This document shows, piece after piece, positions 1-12,658 of a stretch of DNA of 64,000 nt. A program made the position numbers and the translations under genes. Each line of letters starts with the position of its first letter. The first letter of the stretch is position 1. Origin of the DNA: Mansonella perstans (lineage: Eukaryota; Nematoda; Chromadorea; Rhabditida; Onchocercidae); the NCBI GenBank assembly GCA_037074765.1, contig JBAMDO010000571.1, positions 310,001-374,000 on the forward strand, in the 5' to 3' direction. The notes beneath the pieces were generated by a model. The model made no database searches. It had not been told where the DNA came from and saw only the letters and a program-made list of their open reading frames with translations.

Positions 1-2185
1 TATCGACTTGTTTTTGGATGATTTCCCACTTACAAAAGCTGTGCATTTTGGTCCAAATTTGGCATTTACGGTAATATCAAATCGAACAATTCTAAATAAT
101 GTACAGAAAAGAATACCACGAATATATATTTCAGTGGAAATCGATAAAAATAACGCTTCTTTGGTGAGTTTTTCTATTTAAAAAAGAATATGAGAGAAGA
201 TATTCCGAATTTTGATATTGTTTTAGTTTTTACACTTTTCAGATTAATCACTTGCCACCATTTGTGACAATTTGTATAGAAGGAAAATATCCGTTTGAAG
301 CAGAGAATTTGCTTTCATCACGTCTAAATGTTGTTTTACGATTTTCGACAAGTGATCCGGGTTTTCTTTGTGCTGCTCCCGAATCTGTTGCTAAAAAAGC
401 CTTGCTTGCGACTAGATTAGGCAACAAGTTCCCGATTTTAGGTTAATTTTTAAATACTTGTGCTTATTTGCAATATTTTTTTGTTGAAAATATTATTTAT
501 TATATTTTTTGATCAGGTACAATGGTGTGCGATATATCAACCGGTTGCGAAGTAATGCCGCCATCTTTATCATATATGTCGGAATTAGTTTCATTGGGCG
601 TTTCTTGGAACAGATCCGTTGATATAAAGCATTTTTGTTTTTTATTGCCTCGAATAACAGCGGAACACTTTCTTTTGGATGGGTGAGTTATCTAGCAAGT
701 TTTTTGAAAATACAGTTTTAGTTAGACTTTGTGCAGTTGATGAAATCCCTACCGAAAACATAAAAAATTTCTACGAAGTCAAATATTTGTACTTTGAATT
801 TTCGATTTATTATCGTTTTGTCTCATATTCGATTTATTATGTGTTGCTTCATATTCTAAATACTTTTTTTGAAACATACTCTCCGTTTAAAATTATGTTC
901 TTATATCGAAGTTTTTGCAGTGATATGGAAGCCTTGTTCAAGCAAGTGTCTACTGTTGGACGAATTGAGCATGAAATAACACGATTCAGTTATGGATTAA
1001 AACCTACGGAAAGCGGTATGTTCCAGAAAGTTATTTTAAAGGAGGGGAGTGGTTTTTACTCATATTTTTATTTGATTATACAACTTTCTTTTCTTGCTCG
1101 TAATAAAAAATAAAGACAGCTTTAGGATTATTTAATTTAGATTAAGCAGATTAAGGAGAAAATTTTATTTGGACAAAAATTATATTTCTTCGCCGGTCAA
1201 TAAGCACTTTAGAGCGCTTTTTAACTATACTTACAGCTGAGGAAGTTCAAGAACAGTCATTGCCGCCATCACCAAACAAGAACAAGTCAATTTCGATATT
1301 TGTAGAAATGTTATTAAATCCTGATAACATGGTTTTAGAACGACTAACTCCGGTCATTTTCAAGGTACATCTAAATTGTTTATAGGCAATAACTATGAAT
1401 GGAGCAGTTTGTTACTGCTATTTTGTTCAAAAATTATAAAAGGCAAATTCTGATAAACTGATTTTGCAGAAAGCTCAGATAGAATTAAAACGCAGTTTAA
1501 AAGCATTGGATCAAGCAAAAAAACGGCTTCCTTATAATTATGAATTGGCACTTGTGCTGGCCGAGATACAAATCACCACCGAACTTATGATTCTTGCCTG
1601 CAAGTTCGTATCTTTTTTTGTATTTTGAGATGGGAAGTGTTTAATTCTCAGAAAAATAAAGTCGTTTTAAAGCTTCTTGGAACTTTATTTTCAGATTGGG
1701 CCAATCGCTTTGCACATATGGCATAAATCCATCGTTATCATCACCAAGGGACCAAAAAACCTCATTTTCATCTAGCGATAAACTGCTTCAAGAATCAACG
1801 CTTGTTGGTTATGAAATGGTTAACATTGGAGTATCCAATTTACCACCAGCAGTGCGCACTGATCTTGCCAATAGGTTTATGTGTTTACATTTTTCATTGA
1901 ATTAATTTCTCTGTCAAATTATTTGTTGCAATAATTTCCGTTTTTCTTTCAAATAAACTATTGAAAATTAAACTTTTTACTTAAAAGTTTTGTAAGCTGA
2001 ATGTGGTTCAGTATGCCAATGCTATTCACTTTTCCAGGCTTCTTGAAATTCGCAGTCGTTTCCAGCATACGTGGTTGTCACGCAACATTGCTAGTACTCT
2101 TCCGAATGCTCTGAAAATATTCGATAACCTTTTTCGTGCACTGCTTCCACCAAATATGCAGGATTATGGGAGAAATTTACTTTGA
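1..2185 (+). CDS. Unrecognised protein, C-terminal 404 codons (5' end outside window)
   Basis: Eight exons read in one continuous frame: <1-163, 243-441, 517-682, 921-1015, 1237-1364, 1470-1603, 1695-1874, 2038-2185. Every junction is GT-AG and phase-compatible, and the last exon ends in TGA. The visible part looks like a globular N-terminal half (segment beginning INHLPPFVTICIEGKYPFEA in exon 2, SLGVSWNRS in exon 3). A helical C-terminal half follows (KKAQIELKRSLKALDQAKKR in exon 6, then RLLEIRSRFQ in exon 8). There is no transmembrane segment or obvious catalytic motif. The 'LP-P-(hydrophobic)' and 'SL-V-SW' patterns faintly recall the kinetochore protein Zwilch, but the C-terminus does not fit, so I do not assign it. 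An AATAAA near 2496 may be its poly(A) signal. Coding status is well supported by phase consistency; identity is open. Confidence 0.85.
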
Positions 2186-3523
2186 ATCAGCAGGAATTTG
2201 ATCATAAATTAGTAATCTAAAAAGGATGACTTCGTTTTCCGAGTTTTGTTATCGTTTATAGCTCGTATGAAGTTTGTCCATGATCTGTCGAGATCTATTG
2301 CAAATTGTACATTAATTTAAAAAAAAAAAAAAAATATTCAGCTTGCATATTAATTCGTATTATGTAACAAATATCTGGAACGAAATCTTTTTGGGAAATC
2401 TAAACTTTTGAAATTCTCATCTTTACCTCACATCTTGAAATTTTAAATCAAGAGTCAGGATATCTAGTATTGTCTTCTGCTTGTGAAATATATTGAATAA
2501 AAATTCTTAGTTTATTTTTATCATTTTCCTCAAATCTGAGGAAAAATTTGAACGATGTTATTAAGCAATGTGCAATAGATCATTTTATATATTAAACTGT
2601 CCATATAATCTGTGATCCTCCAAATGTTTTCATCTTTTCAGTTCTTTCATTTCTCAACATATGTTATAAGTAATTCCATCCTATGTTAAATGTGCCTAAA
2701 TTATTGTCGATTTTCATTCTGGGTTGTTATTTCACTAATTAACTCGTTTATATTTGCATTTGTACCTAATATTTGTGCATTCATTCCTTTTTTTTCTAAA
2801 TGGAAAAAGTATAATTGATGTTCATAAATTGAAATTATTAAACCTATATTTCATCTTTTAGTGTAGTGCATTCCTTTGGATCTAATTCATGCATTTTATA
2901 TTATTTTTAACGTCGTTTATTACTTGGGTAAATAATTTATCATTTGTCAATTTTTTTTGAAATTATGTGCCGATTCAAAAACAACACTGATTTCTTATCA
3001 CTTCAGTTCATTAATTTTAATCATGAAGGAATTGATTTTAAACACTGTAAATGTGTCGTATAATTTAATTTGGAAGATTAGGACTAATTGAGGTCTCAAG
3101 TTCTTTTATTCTCTTCCATCGTAAATTCCGAAAGATTGTCTTTTAATCTTATTGTCCATTTTATGGCTAGATAGTTTCTAAACTTTTGTTATGCAACACA
3201 ATAGTTTTTGTTAAATCTTAATTTAAAAAAATTGCAGATTTTTTAACGGGATACTTTAACTATAAATTGCTTCGATCTTTGTATTTCTAACTGGATTTAA
3301 GAAAGTTATATTAAGATAATGTTGAACAATCTATGGATAAGCATAAAATTGAATTGTTGATGAGGGAATTAGGGATATGATTCCTGTTAATTTCATCAAA
3401 TAATTTTAGTAAAAATAAAAATTAGTAAAGATGTGAGTAATATTTGGCCAAAACTCATTTCTATCTTTGTTATATGAACATAGTAAGTAATTATTATATT
3501 TCAGTTTTTTTACAGCGTGAACA
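2186..3523. other. Intergenic region, no gene seen
   Basis: AT-rich, stop-dense DNA with a poly(A) run at about 2320-2334 and an AATAAA near 2496. No open frame with matching splice sites was found. The right edge carries a TTTTTTACAG acceptor at 3509-3515, eight bases before the eIF3k start, with no convincing donor upstream. It is probably the trans-splice acceptor of that gene. Confidence 0.5.
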
Positions 3524-5335
3524 ATGTCAGTTTTTGCGGAGCTAAAAAGTAAATTAGATCAAGCGATAACTGGAGTGAATCGTTATAATCCAAATAATGT
3601 TGATACTCTGGAGAGTTGTATCGAAGCAATGGTGCAAGAGAATCAGTACGATAAAGATATACTAGTCACCACGTTGAAGCTTTATCAGCTTAATTCCGAC
3701 AAGTTTGTTTTTGTTAACTCTCCATTACTTCTCATCTTTACAAAAAAAACTTTAGCTTTTTTGTAGAAATAAAATTATATGAATGGAAAGTTTTCTATTC
3801 TTACAAAATTACTGATTAACTAATGAAAACAAAAAATTAGAATCAGTACTGGATAGCTTCTTACAAAAAGAAATGTGGTGACTAATATGTTCAATGATTC
3901 GATCTGATTGGGATCAAATAGTCAAGATCCATTACAGTAGAAACTCGAAAACGATTATTATTTGCTAAGAGATTACGAAAAAATAAAAAGTTTCATATTA
4001 GGTACAATGAAAGTGTGGTGAAGCTAATATTATTGAAAACGATGATGATGGCTCCGAAAAGTGATTATGCTCTTGCAAAATACCTAATTGATTCCAGCCG
4101 AGTTAGTTCACCGGTGAGCAGCATCCTATGTAATTCATTATTTGTTATTCTGAAGTAAAAGTTTCAACTTTGAAAGAATTTCCTCCTCTTTTATATGATT
4201 CTAATTTTTTTTTTGCTTAATTTTAGGAGATTAAAAGAGTATTTGACATTGGAGCTTTATTGGAATCTTGCAATTTCGCTGTGTTTTGGCGTTTGATGCG
4301 AGGGGAATATCGACCATCAGATGACGCCAATGAACCATTCAGACAGCCTGGGGAAATACCTAAAATTATCAGAGCAGTACCAGGATTTGAAGAAAGTGTG
4401 AGAAATTGTACGTTTTTAATAAAATCTTGATTTTTGATAAAATATATTCCGTTATCTTTTTTAAAGGAATCGCTGCTGTAGATCTTTGATAAGATTTTAT
4501 ACAGACATTTTATTATTTCTGGCGATTTTTGTCAATGTTTAAATGCATTATTTGCAGATGCATGCCAAGTAATCAATGTTACTTTCCAAAACATTGAGAA
4601 ATCTCTCCTCGTTCGTTTATTAGGTGGAGTTTCTGGTAAGTTTTTCAATCATTATTTTGGAGGGAAATAAAATATCGAAAAAGTATTTTCAAAACGGTTC
4701 TGTTCTGATATTGCGCAATGAATAGCTAAGTTAAAAACTTTTTTCTTTCTCATTATATTCATCGGAAATGTATTTTATGCTTTCTGTAACGTTTATGGCT
4801 TTTGTTGAAGATTTGTTAGGAAATGATAAGGACATTTCAGAAAAGCAGATAAACGAATATGCTCGATTTTATGGCTGGATACCGAAGGAGAATGGTGAGG
4901 TATACTTCGTACAAAATCACGAAGCAACAATCAAAAGTAGAAACATTGAAGAAAAACTCCAATTTGATAGTACGTTTTTTAAGTTAATGTCAAGTTTCAT
5001 TTTGCTATAACATAGATATTTTATTCCATTTTTACGCCAATATTCTCACGTTAAAGCGATGGAAGGAAATTCATGCAGACGAGTATTCCACTCACGGAAT
5101 CACTATTCTATTTTTTAGAACCTTAAAGTTCTTGATTGATTCTCACAATATTATATGATTTTAACCGCAAACTTAAATAATGTATATGTATTATGTTTCG
5201 TGCATTCTGATTTAGGATAGGCAAATCTTTGATAGATTAGTGAAATTTTATTTAAATATAACAGTGCACATTATTAAGAATCAAAATACCGCAAATTTTG
5301 CAGCATGTAAGGATTTGCTGCGGATGTGTTTCTGA
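3524..5335 (+). CDS. eif-3.K: Eukaryotic translation initiation factor 3 subunit K
   Basis: eIF3k is a non-core subunit of the eIF3 complex that promotes 43S/48S initiation-complex assembly in the cytoplasm. Exons: 3524-3702, 4002-4113, 4227-4407, 4558-4635, 4811-4969 and a short last exon 5304-5335. They total 741 nt (246 aa). The N-terminus MSVFAELKSKLDQAITGVNR followed by YNP-N and LKLYQLN matches the family start (human MAMF...GIDRYNPENL...LKLYQFN). DIGALLESCNFAVFW matches the PCI-like core. YGW then EKLQFD matches the conserved C-terminus. It is longer than human (218 aa) because of an insertion with GEYRPSDDANEPFRQPGEIP in exon 3. The last exon is the least certain: it was chosen because it restores phase and ends just before the expected family terminus. 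Reading on at 4970 instead gives a stop at 5010. The start follows a TTTTACAG acceptor by eight bases. Confidence 0.94.
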
Positions 5336-5415
5336 TCGGCAAAGGAAATGATATGGCAGGACGTTGTTATTCATCCATTTTCGAATTGTTTTGTTGATAT
5401 TTCTATTATTTTGTA

Positions 5416-5421
5416 AATAAA
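5416..5421 (+). terminator. Poly(A) signal AATAAA of eif-3.K
   Basis: A perfect AATAAA lies 80 bases after the predicted eIF3k stop. It is about 60 bases before the next ATG (5482), which follows an AATTTAG acceptor. This arrangement is typical of the boundary between two genes of a nematode operon. Confidence 0.55.
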
Positions 5422-5481
5422 AAATTTTGCTGGATAGATTTAACTTACTTGCACTTATATTAAAAGATTAAGAATTTAGAT

Positions 5482-5813
5482 ATGGATTTTGTTCGCTTTA
5501 TTCCCAAATATATAGCAAAAAACTGTGGAAAAGCAGTAGGAACAATAAACAGTAAGCCGTGATTTCAAATATATTAAAAGCGATTCAGTTGAAGTACAAA
5601 AGATGTAACTTTATTTCTGAAATCTAGAAAATGATTTCAACTCAGATAGAACAGCAAATTAGTAGAAGTAGGAATCACTTAGCTCAGACTTTTTTCAGAA
5701 GTAAAGTTGGAAAGTTTTCCCAAAAAATTCCACTCGTTCATAGGATTTTTATATTGTATAACCTTGCAATGAATGCCACTTACGGAATTCAGTTGCTCAA
5801 AGATTACAGATGA
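5482..5813 (+). CDS. Small 79-aa protein, possibly mitochondrial, not recognised
   Basis: Two exons, 5482-5535 and 5628-5813, joined in phase 0 (donor GCA|GTAGGA, acceptor AATCTAG). They give 79 residues. The protein is basic and nearly free of acidic residues. It starts MDFVRFIPKYIAKNCGKA and ends with a hydrophobic stretch around LVHRIFILYNLAMNATYGI before QLLKDYR. This composition resembles small mitochondrial inner-membrane or ribosomal accessory proteins, but I cannot name a family. The ATG sits two bases behind a TTTAG acceptor and about 150 bases after the eIF3k stop, so it may be the second cistron of an operon. An alternative donor at 5551 breaks the frame. Coding status is moderate because the protein is short. 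Confidence 0.55.
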
Positions 5814-6597
5814 TACTATTAGTTTTTCCTTATTTTTCGTTCACTAAATTGGACCATTCAGTCTGTCAGTGATATATAAGATTTCATTATCTGAGGAATG
5901 AAAGATAATTTTCAAACATATAAATGCAATATCATAGAAATGAAATTGCAGAATTTATTTCCTCCAGTATTTTTTGTTTGGAAAATTCAGGAATGTAAGT
6001 CCTTTGAATCTGGAATTAATTAAAATATACGTCTCCTGAATTGGGAATTGACTAAATGAGCGTTCATTTAGGGTCGAAAATCAAAAACATGCATCATGCA
6101 TTAACACAAAAAAAAGGTAACTGTTAAGATTGCTAAAATTAAATGCGTCACAAGTCAAAAATTTTTTGGAAAAAACTTAGAAATTTGGAGATGAAATCAA
6201 ATCCGGAAGAGTTGACGGTAAAATTGTGATTAAATCAAATGTAAATATAAGCATTAAATAAAGGAGTCAAATGAAAAGAAGCAATACAGCCTGCAAAGCA
6301 GATCGTTGGTAATCGTCTATTCCAGTTCAAATAACACTGATGTTTCTCATAGAACAGTGTGCATTACAGAATAATTTTTTACTCCTGGTTATTACATAAT
6401 TTAAAATACCAAAGTAGTCTATATTCTGCATGACACTATTGCTGATTACTATCACAACCAGCCATTGTATTTCAAAACTGTAATTCTTTCTTGAATTTCA
6501 ATACATTTTTCAAATTTAAAATGGCTTCGAAAAGATGTTTTAATAAATGTACTCCAATTTGAACACAAATTATTATTTAAACAGTTATTGCTCGCAA
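5814..6597. other. Intergenic region upstream of the CNNM gene
   Basis: No coding signal seen. An acceptor TTTAAACAG ends at 6584, 13 bases before the CNNM start, with no plausible coding exon upstream. It is read as the trans-splice acceptor of the CNNM transcript. Confidence 0.45.
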
Positions 6598-9500
6598 ATG
6601 GTTGGATTGAAATCGTTTTTCGTGTTCATCTTATTCACACATGCCTTTCTGTATATATTTGTATTCAAGAATCTTTCTCACTATTGTTTAATATGCATTT
6701 ATTGTTAATTGAATGTCAAAAATATCAATTGCTAATTAATTTTATTAGCTGTGCAACATTCGTTCCACAGTTCAAAACCTATAATGTATATTTGAACTGT
6801 GAACTGGATTTTTTTTTTTGCTCTCGTAGCAGTAGATCAATCAACTAGTAAAGATGATGTGTATTTATTAAAATCAACCCTTTAACTACAATATTACATG
6901 TTCTCATGAAATTATCAATTAATTAAAACAGGGAATTATCAGTAATGGGAAAAGTAGTGGGAATAAGGCGTGGATCAGTATACGACGTAGAAACAGTAAA
7001 ACCAAACGCAAAATTTACGATGACGTTATTTGGAGCAAATTTATGGCCCAGCAGATATGATTTAATTTGGTTAACTGATGCCGACCACTGTGCGGTACTC
7101 AAATTTTTACAAGTTCAATAATAGGAAGTCGCAGTATTACTGACTGATTTTTATTTAAAATCAACTAATTAAAAAGCAACATTCCTTGTAATTTATGCAT
7201 ATATTAAATTTCTAGTTCAATATTTTAGGATTCATTTCGAATGAAAAAAGCTGTTTACTACATGAATGTGGTTGACAGTCTTTCCTATGAAAATATGTTG
7301 GTAGTAGAATCGAAGGATGGTATTCCTGAAAGTGATCATTTATATTTGTTATGTGTTAAACCATCGTTTTCTTACAAAGCCGTTGCAGACAATGTTCGTA
7401 CCTGTGTGCTTAATTATGAAATTTCAGTGAGACAAAATTTTTGAACATAATGCAGAAATCGAATCCAAATTCTTTAAAATGAGAAAGTTCACATCCGAAT
7501 GATGACAGTTTCATTGAAATCCCGAAGATTTAATTGAATTTGATCAAATTCGTTTCTTTAGTTCAAAACAACAACTTTTTCCCGAAAACTTTCTCATTTC
7601 TTTGTTTGTTGAAAAAATTTATTATAATAAATACGTAATTTATTTTAACCTAACATTCTTAGTATTTCCCGAACAACAATCAAATGGATTTCTGTTTGGG
7701 TAAGTTCAAAAAAGGAACATTAAGCAATATTTTGTGCTTAAAGAGATGTTTTGACTTGATTATTAATAGCATATCTCAGTTTCAGGTAAGTACATCAGCA
7801 AAGAACTTAGAAGAGTCAATTAAATTTTTTTCAGATAAACTTATCAACTAATCTTTAGACACGCATAAGATTACTGGCATCTCGAAGTTCTTACTGGATG
7901 CCTTTCTCACTGTACGGAATGATTATTATCATCTTATCAATGTTAACAATGAGTGCTCTTTTCTCGGGTCTTAATTTGTCATTCACATCGGTCGCTATTA
8001 GCGAATTAAATATTATTACTCGTATGGGCGATGCTTACGTAAATTTTTTTGAAATAATTCCAGCGGAAATCGTAATTATTACTTGTCATTCCAAAACATT
8101 TTGTGGTACAATAAATTGTGGCATCAAAAAGAGCGATATTGCACTGCTTTTCAAGTTTCTACTTTGAAATTTTAGAAAAGCCGTCTAGCTAAGAATATCA
8201 TACCTGTGCGCAAACATCTCAATTGGCTTATCTGTACGTTTACAATAGCTAATGCAATCATCAATTGTGGATTATCACTGCTACTCGAAAATTTCCTTGA
8301 ATATGTGGGTTGATTATAATAATAATAACTCTCGTCAATAATCAAATCATCCGTACACTCTGCAATCAGCTTTTTTGAAAAATTTTTTATTTTGCGCAAA
8401 AAGCTAGAAATGGAATTGTTCTTAAACAATCTTCAATTTTTTTTTTTTTTCAAATCGTTTGAATCAAAATTAAATTATTTGTGAATGCAGAAAAAATTTC
8501 AGTCACTTCTCACTTCTATCTTCATGTATTGCATTGCAGATAACTGATGGTAGATTACCATTTCTTCCATTAACGCTTATCACATGTATCACTACAGTTA
8601 TTTTTGCCGAGTTATTTCCGCTAGTAAGAGAGATCTGAAATATTAATAGTTGACGCCTCATAACAGAAAAAAGCACTGTGCTAATTGCATAATAATGCAC
8701 TAAAACAAAATGATACTTGTGCTGAAGTATCGGATTGTGCTTGCAGTTTATCATTATATAAAAAGAAATGAGGAAAGACATTGTAATTTTAGGCAATATG
8801 TAATCGAAGAGGCTTGCAAATCGCCAGTAAGACACGTTATGTTACTTGGTTAGCAATGATTGTTTTATCACCTGTTGCTTGGCCAATTTCGAAGATTTTG
8901 GATGTAGTCATTGGATCTCAAGGTTACTTAATTCTATTGATTTATGATAAAATCCATGCTATAGATTCATCAAGTCCAAGATGTGCTGTCATTGTGCCAT
9001 TAATTGGAAAACTAAAACAATCTAAAATCATTTGAATTAAATTGCCACATAATTCTTGAAAACTTACGACCGAATTTTTACAATTCAAAGAAAACCTTTT
9101 TTCTAATTATAGGATGCGAAGTATACGATAGAAGTAAAATAGAATTTTTAATTCTGGAAGCGGCAAGAACAAGTTCTGCAGTTTTTTCCGGTATGTATTT
9201 CCATTTATTTTTTAATCAATACATCTCGCTCCTCTAATTCTTTTTGATTAAACGAAAGCTATAATAACACTGCAGAAATTCTAAAGAATGCAATAAATCT
9301 ACCGAGAATTCGAGTTGGTAATGTAATGACGCAAATTGATGAAGCATTTCTCTTATCAACAACTGATACTCTTGATAATAAGGTCATTTTTTTTTTGCTG
9401 CAGTACAAAGTGTATTTTGTTAATAGTGACACAGTTAGTAAGAATAAGATGAGTTGAAGGAGAATGGTAATGCTTACTACACAGTGTTTTATAGTCTTGA

Positions 9501-12500
9501 ACCAGAACATTTTTCATAAACTAAATCTTTTTTTTTTCATTTCGAAATAAAAAACTAGAAATGTTTAATTTAGTTTGCAAAAAAATTCGAAAAATGAACT
9601 ACTCCAAAATCTGAAGTTAAAGTTTTCACATTACTTCAAAAAATCCCTTTTTTTATTTTTCATTTCCTAAACAGTTAATGCTTCTGAAATGGAGCATTTA
9701 ATTATTTAAAAAGAAATTCCGTTAATTAGTGTTTCACTGGAGTTTGGGATTTGCAATTCTCATTTGACTCCTGTGACGCATTTAATTATTCCAACATTTT
9801 GTTTGGAATCAGAAACACTAAAAACTGTAAAGATAGTAGTTATTTTATGTAAAAAGAAGAGCAAAATGATTGCTGTTTTTTTCAACCATTTAAAGAAAGA
9901 AAACCAAATTGAGGAAAGAAACCAAAGAACATTTTGTATTATTTTCTCATCTTCTTGGCTCAAAAATGAAAGCGTAATTTTAAGATTTAATTAATGATTT
10001 TGCAAAAAATCAAGGTAATTTAACGTCATCAATTTTCCAGCTGATCCTTTCGATCGTAGAAAAGGGCTACAGTCGTATACCAGTTTATGAAGGTTCGAAG
10101 AGAAGTAAAGTTATTGCAGTACTAAATGTTAAGGATCTCATCATTACTGACCTCAGTAAAAGCATTGTAGTCATCGATATACTAAAGAAATTAAATTATT
10201 TAAAACAGGTTAGATAATTTATACTTCGACTGGAAATTTATAAATGAGAAAATTTCTCATTTAATTTATAATTTTATTTGGCAAAGCAAACTGCAATTTT
10301 TAAAGTAACTTACCACTTAACTCGTAAACGATGCTTGTCAATTTTTGAAGATCTGATATCTTAATGGCAGAATTATAAATAATTAGTGAAAGTACTAATA
10401 AATATTAGGGGAATGAAAAATATCGTAGCAAACAAATATATATATATGTATTGCTGTACTACTACAAGTTCCTTCGATAATTGCTAAAGATTGTCCTATC
10501 AGCTCAATAATTCTGAAGAAAAAAACTTGGATGACAACAGTGAATGACAATAATAAATTTGGCTAGCCTTAAATTTATCCTCAAAAAATTATAACTAAAG
10601 TGACCAGGTTCGTTTTGTATGCGAAGAAATGCAAGTAAAACCTTTACTGAACGAAATGGAAGGACAAAATTTTGCATCCGAACCAAAAGGTTGCTTTTTG
10701 AGATGCGTGGTTTTATGATCACAAAAAGGCTTGTTTAAATAAGCATTGACTTCTTATAATCTTAAGAGTTTGCCAAAGCTTAGTTGAATTGCATATGAAC
10801 TTTTTCAATTTACTGGGCAATTATTAAATCGGTCTATTTCATTTTACTACGAACAGAATACCATACGTTGTCAATCAATCTTATTATATTTCCCTCTTTT
10901 ACAGTTTTCCATGCTTGAGTACTTTTTTCAGGTTACATATCACACCTAGCAATGGTGATGAAATATGATAGTAGAAGTTACAGTCTTGTTGGTCTAATAA
11001 CACTCGATGATATTATTGAGGAAATATTTGGAGAAATGAAAGTGAGTTTCGCATAAATACTGCTGAATTGCAAATTTAAAGTAAATTGAACTTCTAGGAC
11101 TTCTAGTTCATCATCCAAACGATTTGATCTCATTCTCAGATCACATTGTAAAACAAAATTATTTTGCATGATGAACAAATTCAATGGACAAATCGACGAA
11201 TTGGATTACATCGAGACCATGCAACTTTCGACTGGCTACGATCAGAACCAAATCCGCTATCACCGCTGGAAGAAATTTATCGTATCCAGGAAACACTGGA
11301 AAATTATTCTGGTTTTAAAGTATCATAAACTTTCGCAAACATTTTTGAAATCATTGCAGAAAAACCTTAACTTTTGAAGCATGTGGAGAAGTAGGAAAGT
11401 TTGGAACAAAGCTACGATTCATTTAACAATTTAAAATTTTTCTCCAAAAAGTTATTATTACCCAGGAATTATCGTTCAATATTCACACAATGCGTCGACT
11501 TTTCAATTTATGCGAAATTCATGGTTCATCCAACGAAATGGAAAAATTTACCGTTTACAAACAAGGATCTCCATCTAGGTAAGTAATAATGATACTTAAA
11601 TAAATCTTTAGCCTCTTACAATCCTATATTAACGGATTTTCTTACCATCTCTACTAAATTTCCATCTTCACAACGCACACTAGCACAATCTGCAGCACAA
11701 TGAGATTATAAAATCTGGAACAAATCAACTGCATAAATAGATCTGGATCACTTCAAATAAAGATTATGCCTAAAACCAAAGTTAAATACTTGACCTTATT
11801 CAGATCAGTAGTGGTAATGTTGACAGGTGAAGCATTTTACGAAAACATGGAAGGTGTACGCGTAGCTGCCACTCCGCTTGAATTGGGTGTAGAGCTTATC
11901 GAACAAATCTACTTACTATGTCTCGATAAGGGTACCTCTGTGGATCTAAGTAATTTGTATTTCACGCCACTGAGAACAATCTACGTGGATTCACCTTTCT
12001 GTTATATCAAGGTTCTCTTTAATTAAATTATTAGAAATTAGAGAATAACTGAAATGGAAATGAAATGGAAATGAGAAAATGTAAATTGAACCAGCAGAAA
12101 AACGAATGTTTTTCATGTCTTCATTTCTGATTGACACTGTGTTTGATGGTTTCATCGAATTCTAAAATTCTAATTAATTTCCAAAATTTCCTTAGATGCT
12201 ATAAAAGTAATTCAGATCACAGTGAAAGCAATACTGATGGCAATGCAAATAATAGAAATGAAAGAATATCGTCGTGAAGTAAGTATATTAAGAGATTTGA
12301 AGGAAATGGAAAGCAACACTCAGCGCAGTGATTTCTTATCAACTGAACCGAAATCAACTCTTATCAAGTATCTAAAGTTTTTTTCTTTTAAAAACAACAA
12401 CATAACAGTCAGGCAACAATTAAAATTTAACACTTTCGAATTTATCAAAAAAAATTTCGCGAAAAAACGAAAAATAATCGTTAAATTAGTATTATAGCCT

Positions 12501-12658
12501 TTTGAATCGTTCCTCAATCTCTAAATTTTAACAGAAGGAATCAAAGAATTGTTTCAACGCAAAAAACGTCCAACACAGAAAGTACTGCGGAAAGCGAATT
12601 TTATAGACCATCAGTCCATTTGTCCACAACCGGGTCAGTCACGTCATCGATTTCGTGA
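6598..12658 (+). CDS. CNNM-family metal (Mg2+) transporter / ancient conserved domain protein
   Basis: CNNMs are plasma-membrane proteins controlling Mg2+ efflux. Exons: 6598-6650, 6932-7094, 7229-7426, 7859-8038, 8176-8304, 8540-8623, 8793-8922, 9113-9190, 9276-9382, 10041-10208, 10608-10689, 10932-11041, 11140-11319, 11466-11578, 11804-12011, 12216-12367, 12535-12658 (2259 nt, 753 codons). Domains in order: a signal peptide (MVGLKSFFVFILFTHAFL); an extracellular domain with VVGIRRGS; the DUF21 membrane domain (LFSGLNLSF, IPVRKHLNWLICTF, ICNRRGLQIASKTRY); a CBS pair (EKGYSRIPVYEG with LNVKDL, then SHLAMVMKYDS with LVGLITLDDIIEEIFGE); a cyclic-nucleotide-binding-like domain (VVVMLTGEAFYENMEG to YIK); and a Ser/Thr-rich tail. 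One oddity is that codon 498 (11149-11151) is an in-frame TAA just after an acceptor, although homology continues on both sides. It could be an assembly error, a true nonsense allele or an unrecognised splice. Confidence 0.9.
6768..6799. repeat. Perfect 9-bp inverted repeat in CNNM intron 1
   Basis: CAGTTCAAA (6768-6776) is followed after 14 bases by its exact reverse complement TTTGAACTG (6791-6799). It lies inside the first intron of the CNNM gene. It could fold as a hairpin in RNA. In a genome this AT-rich a chance match is possible. Confidence 0.45.

Noticed and set aside
11360..11440. Apparent exon reading KTLTFEACGEVGKFGTK in the CNNM gene
   Set aside because: It cannot be entered in the required phase. 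Joining 11319 directly to 11466 restores both phase and CNNM homology.
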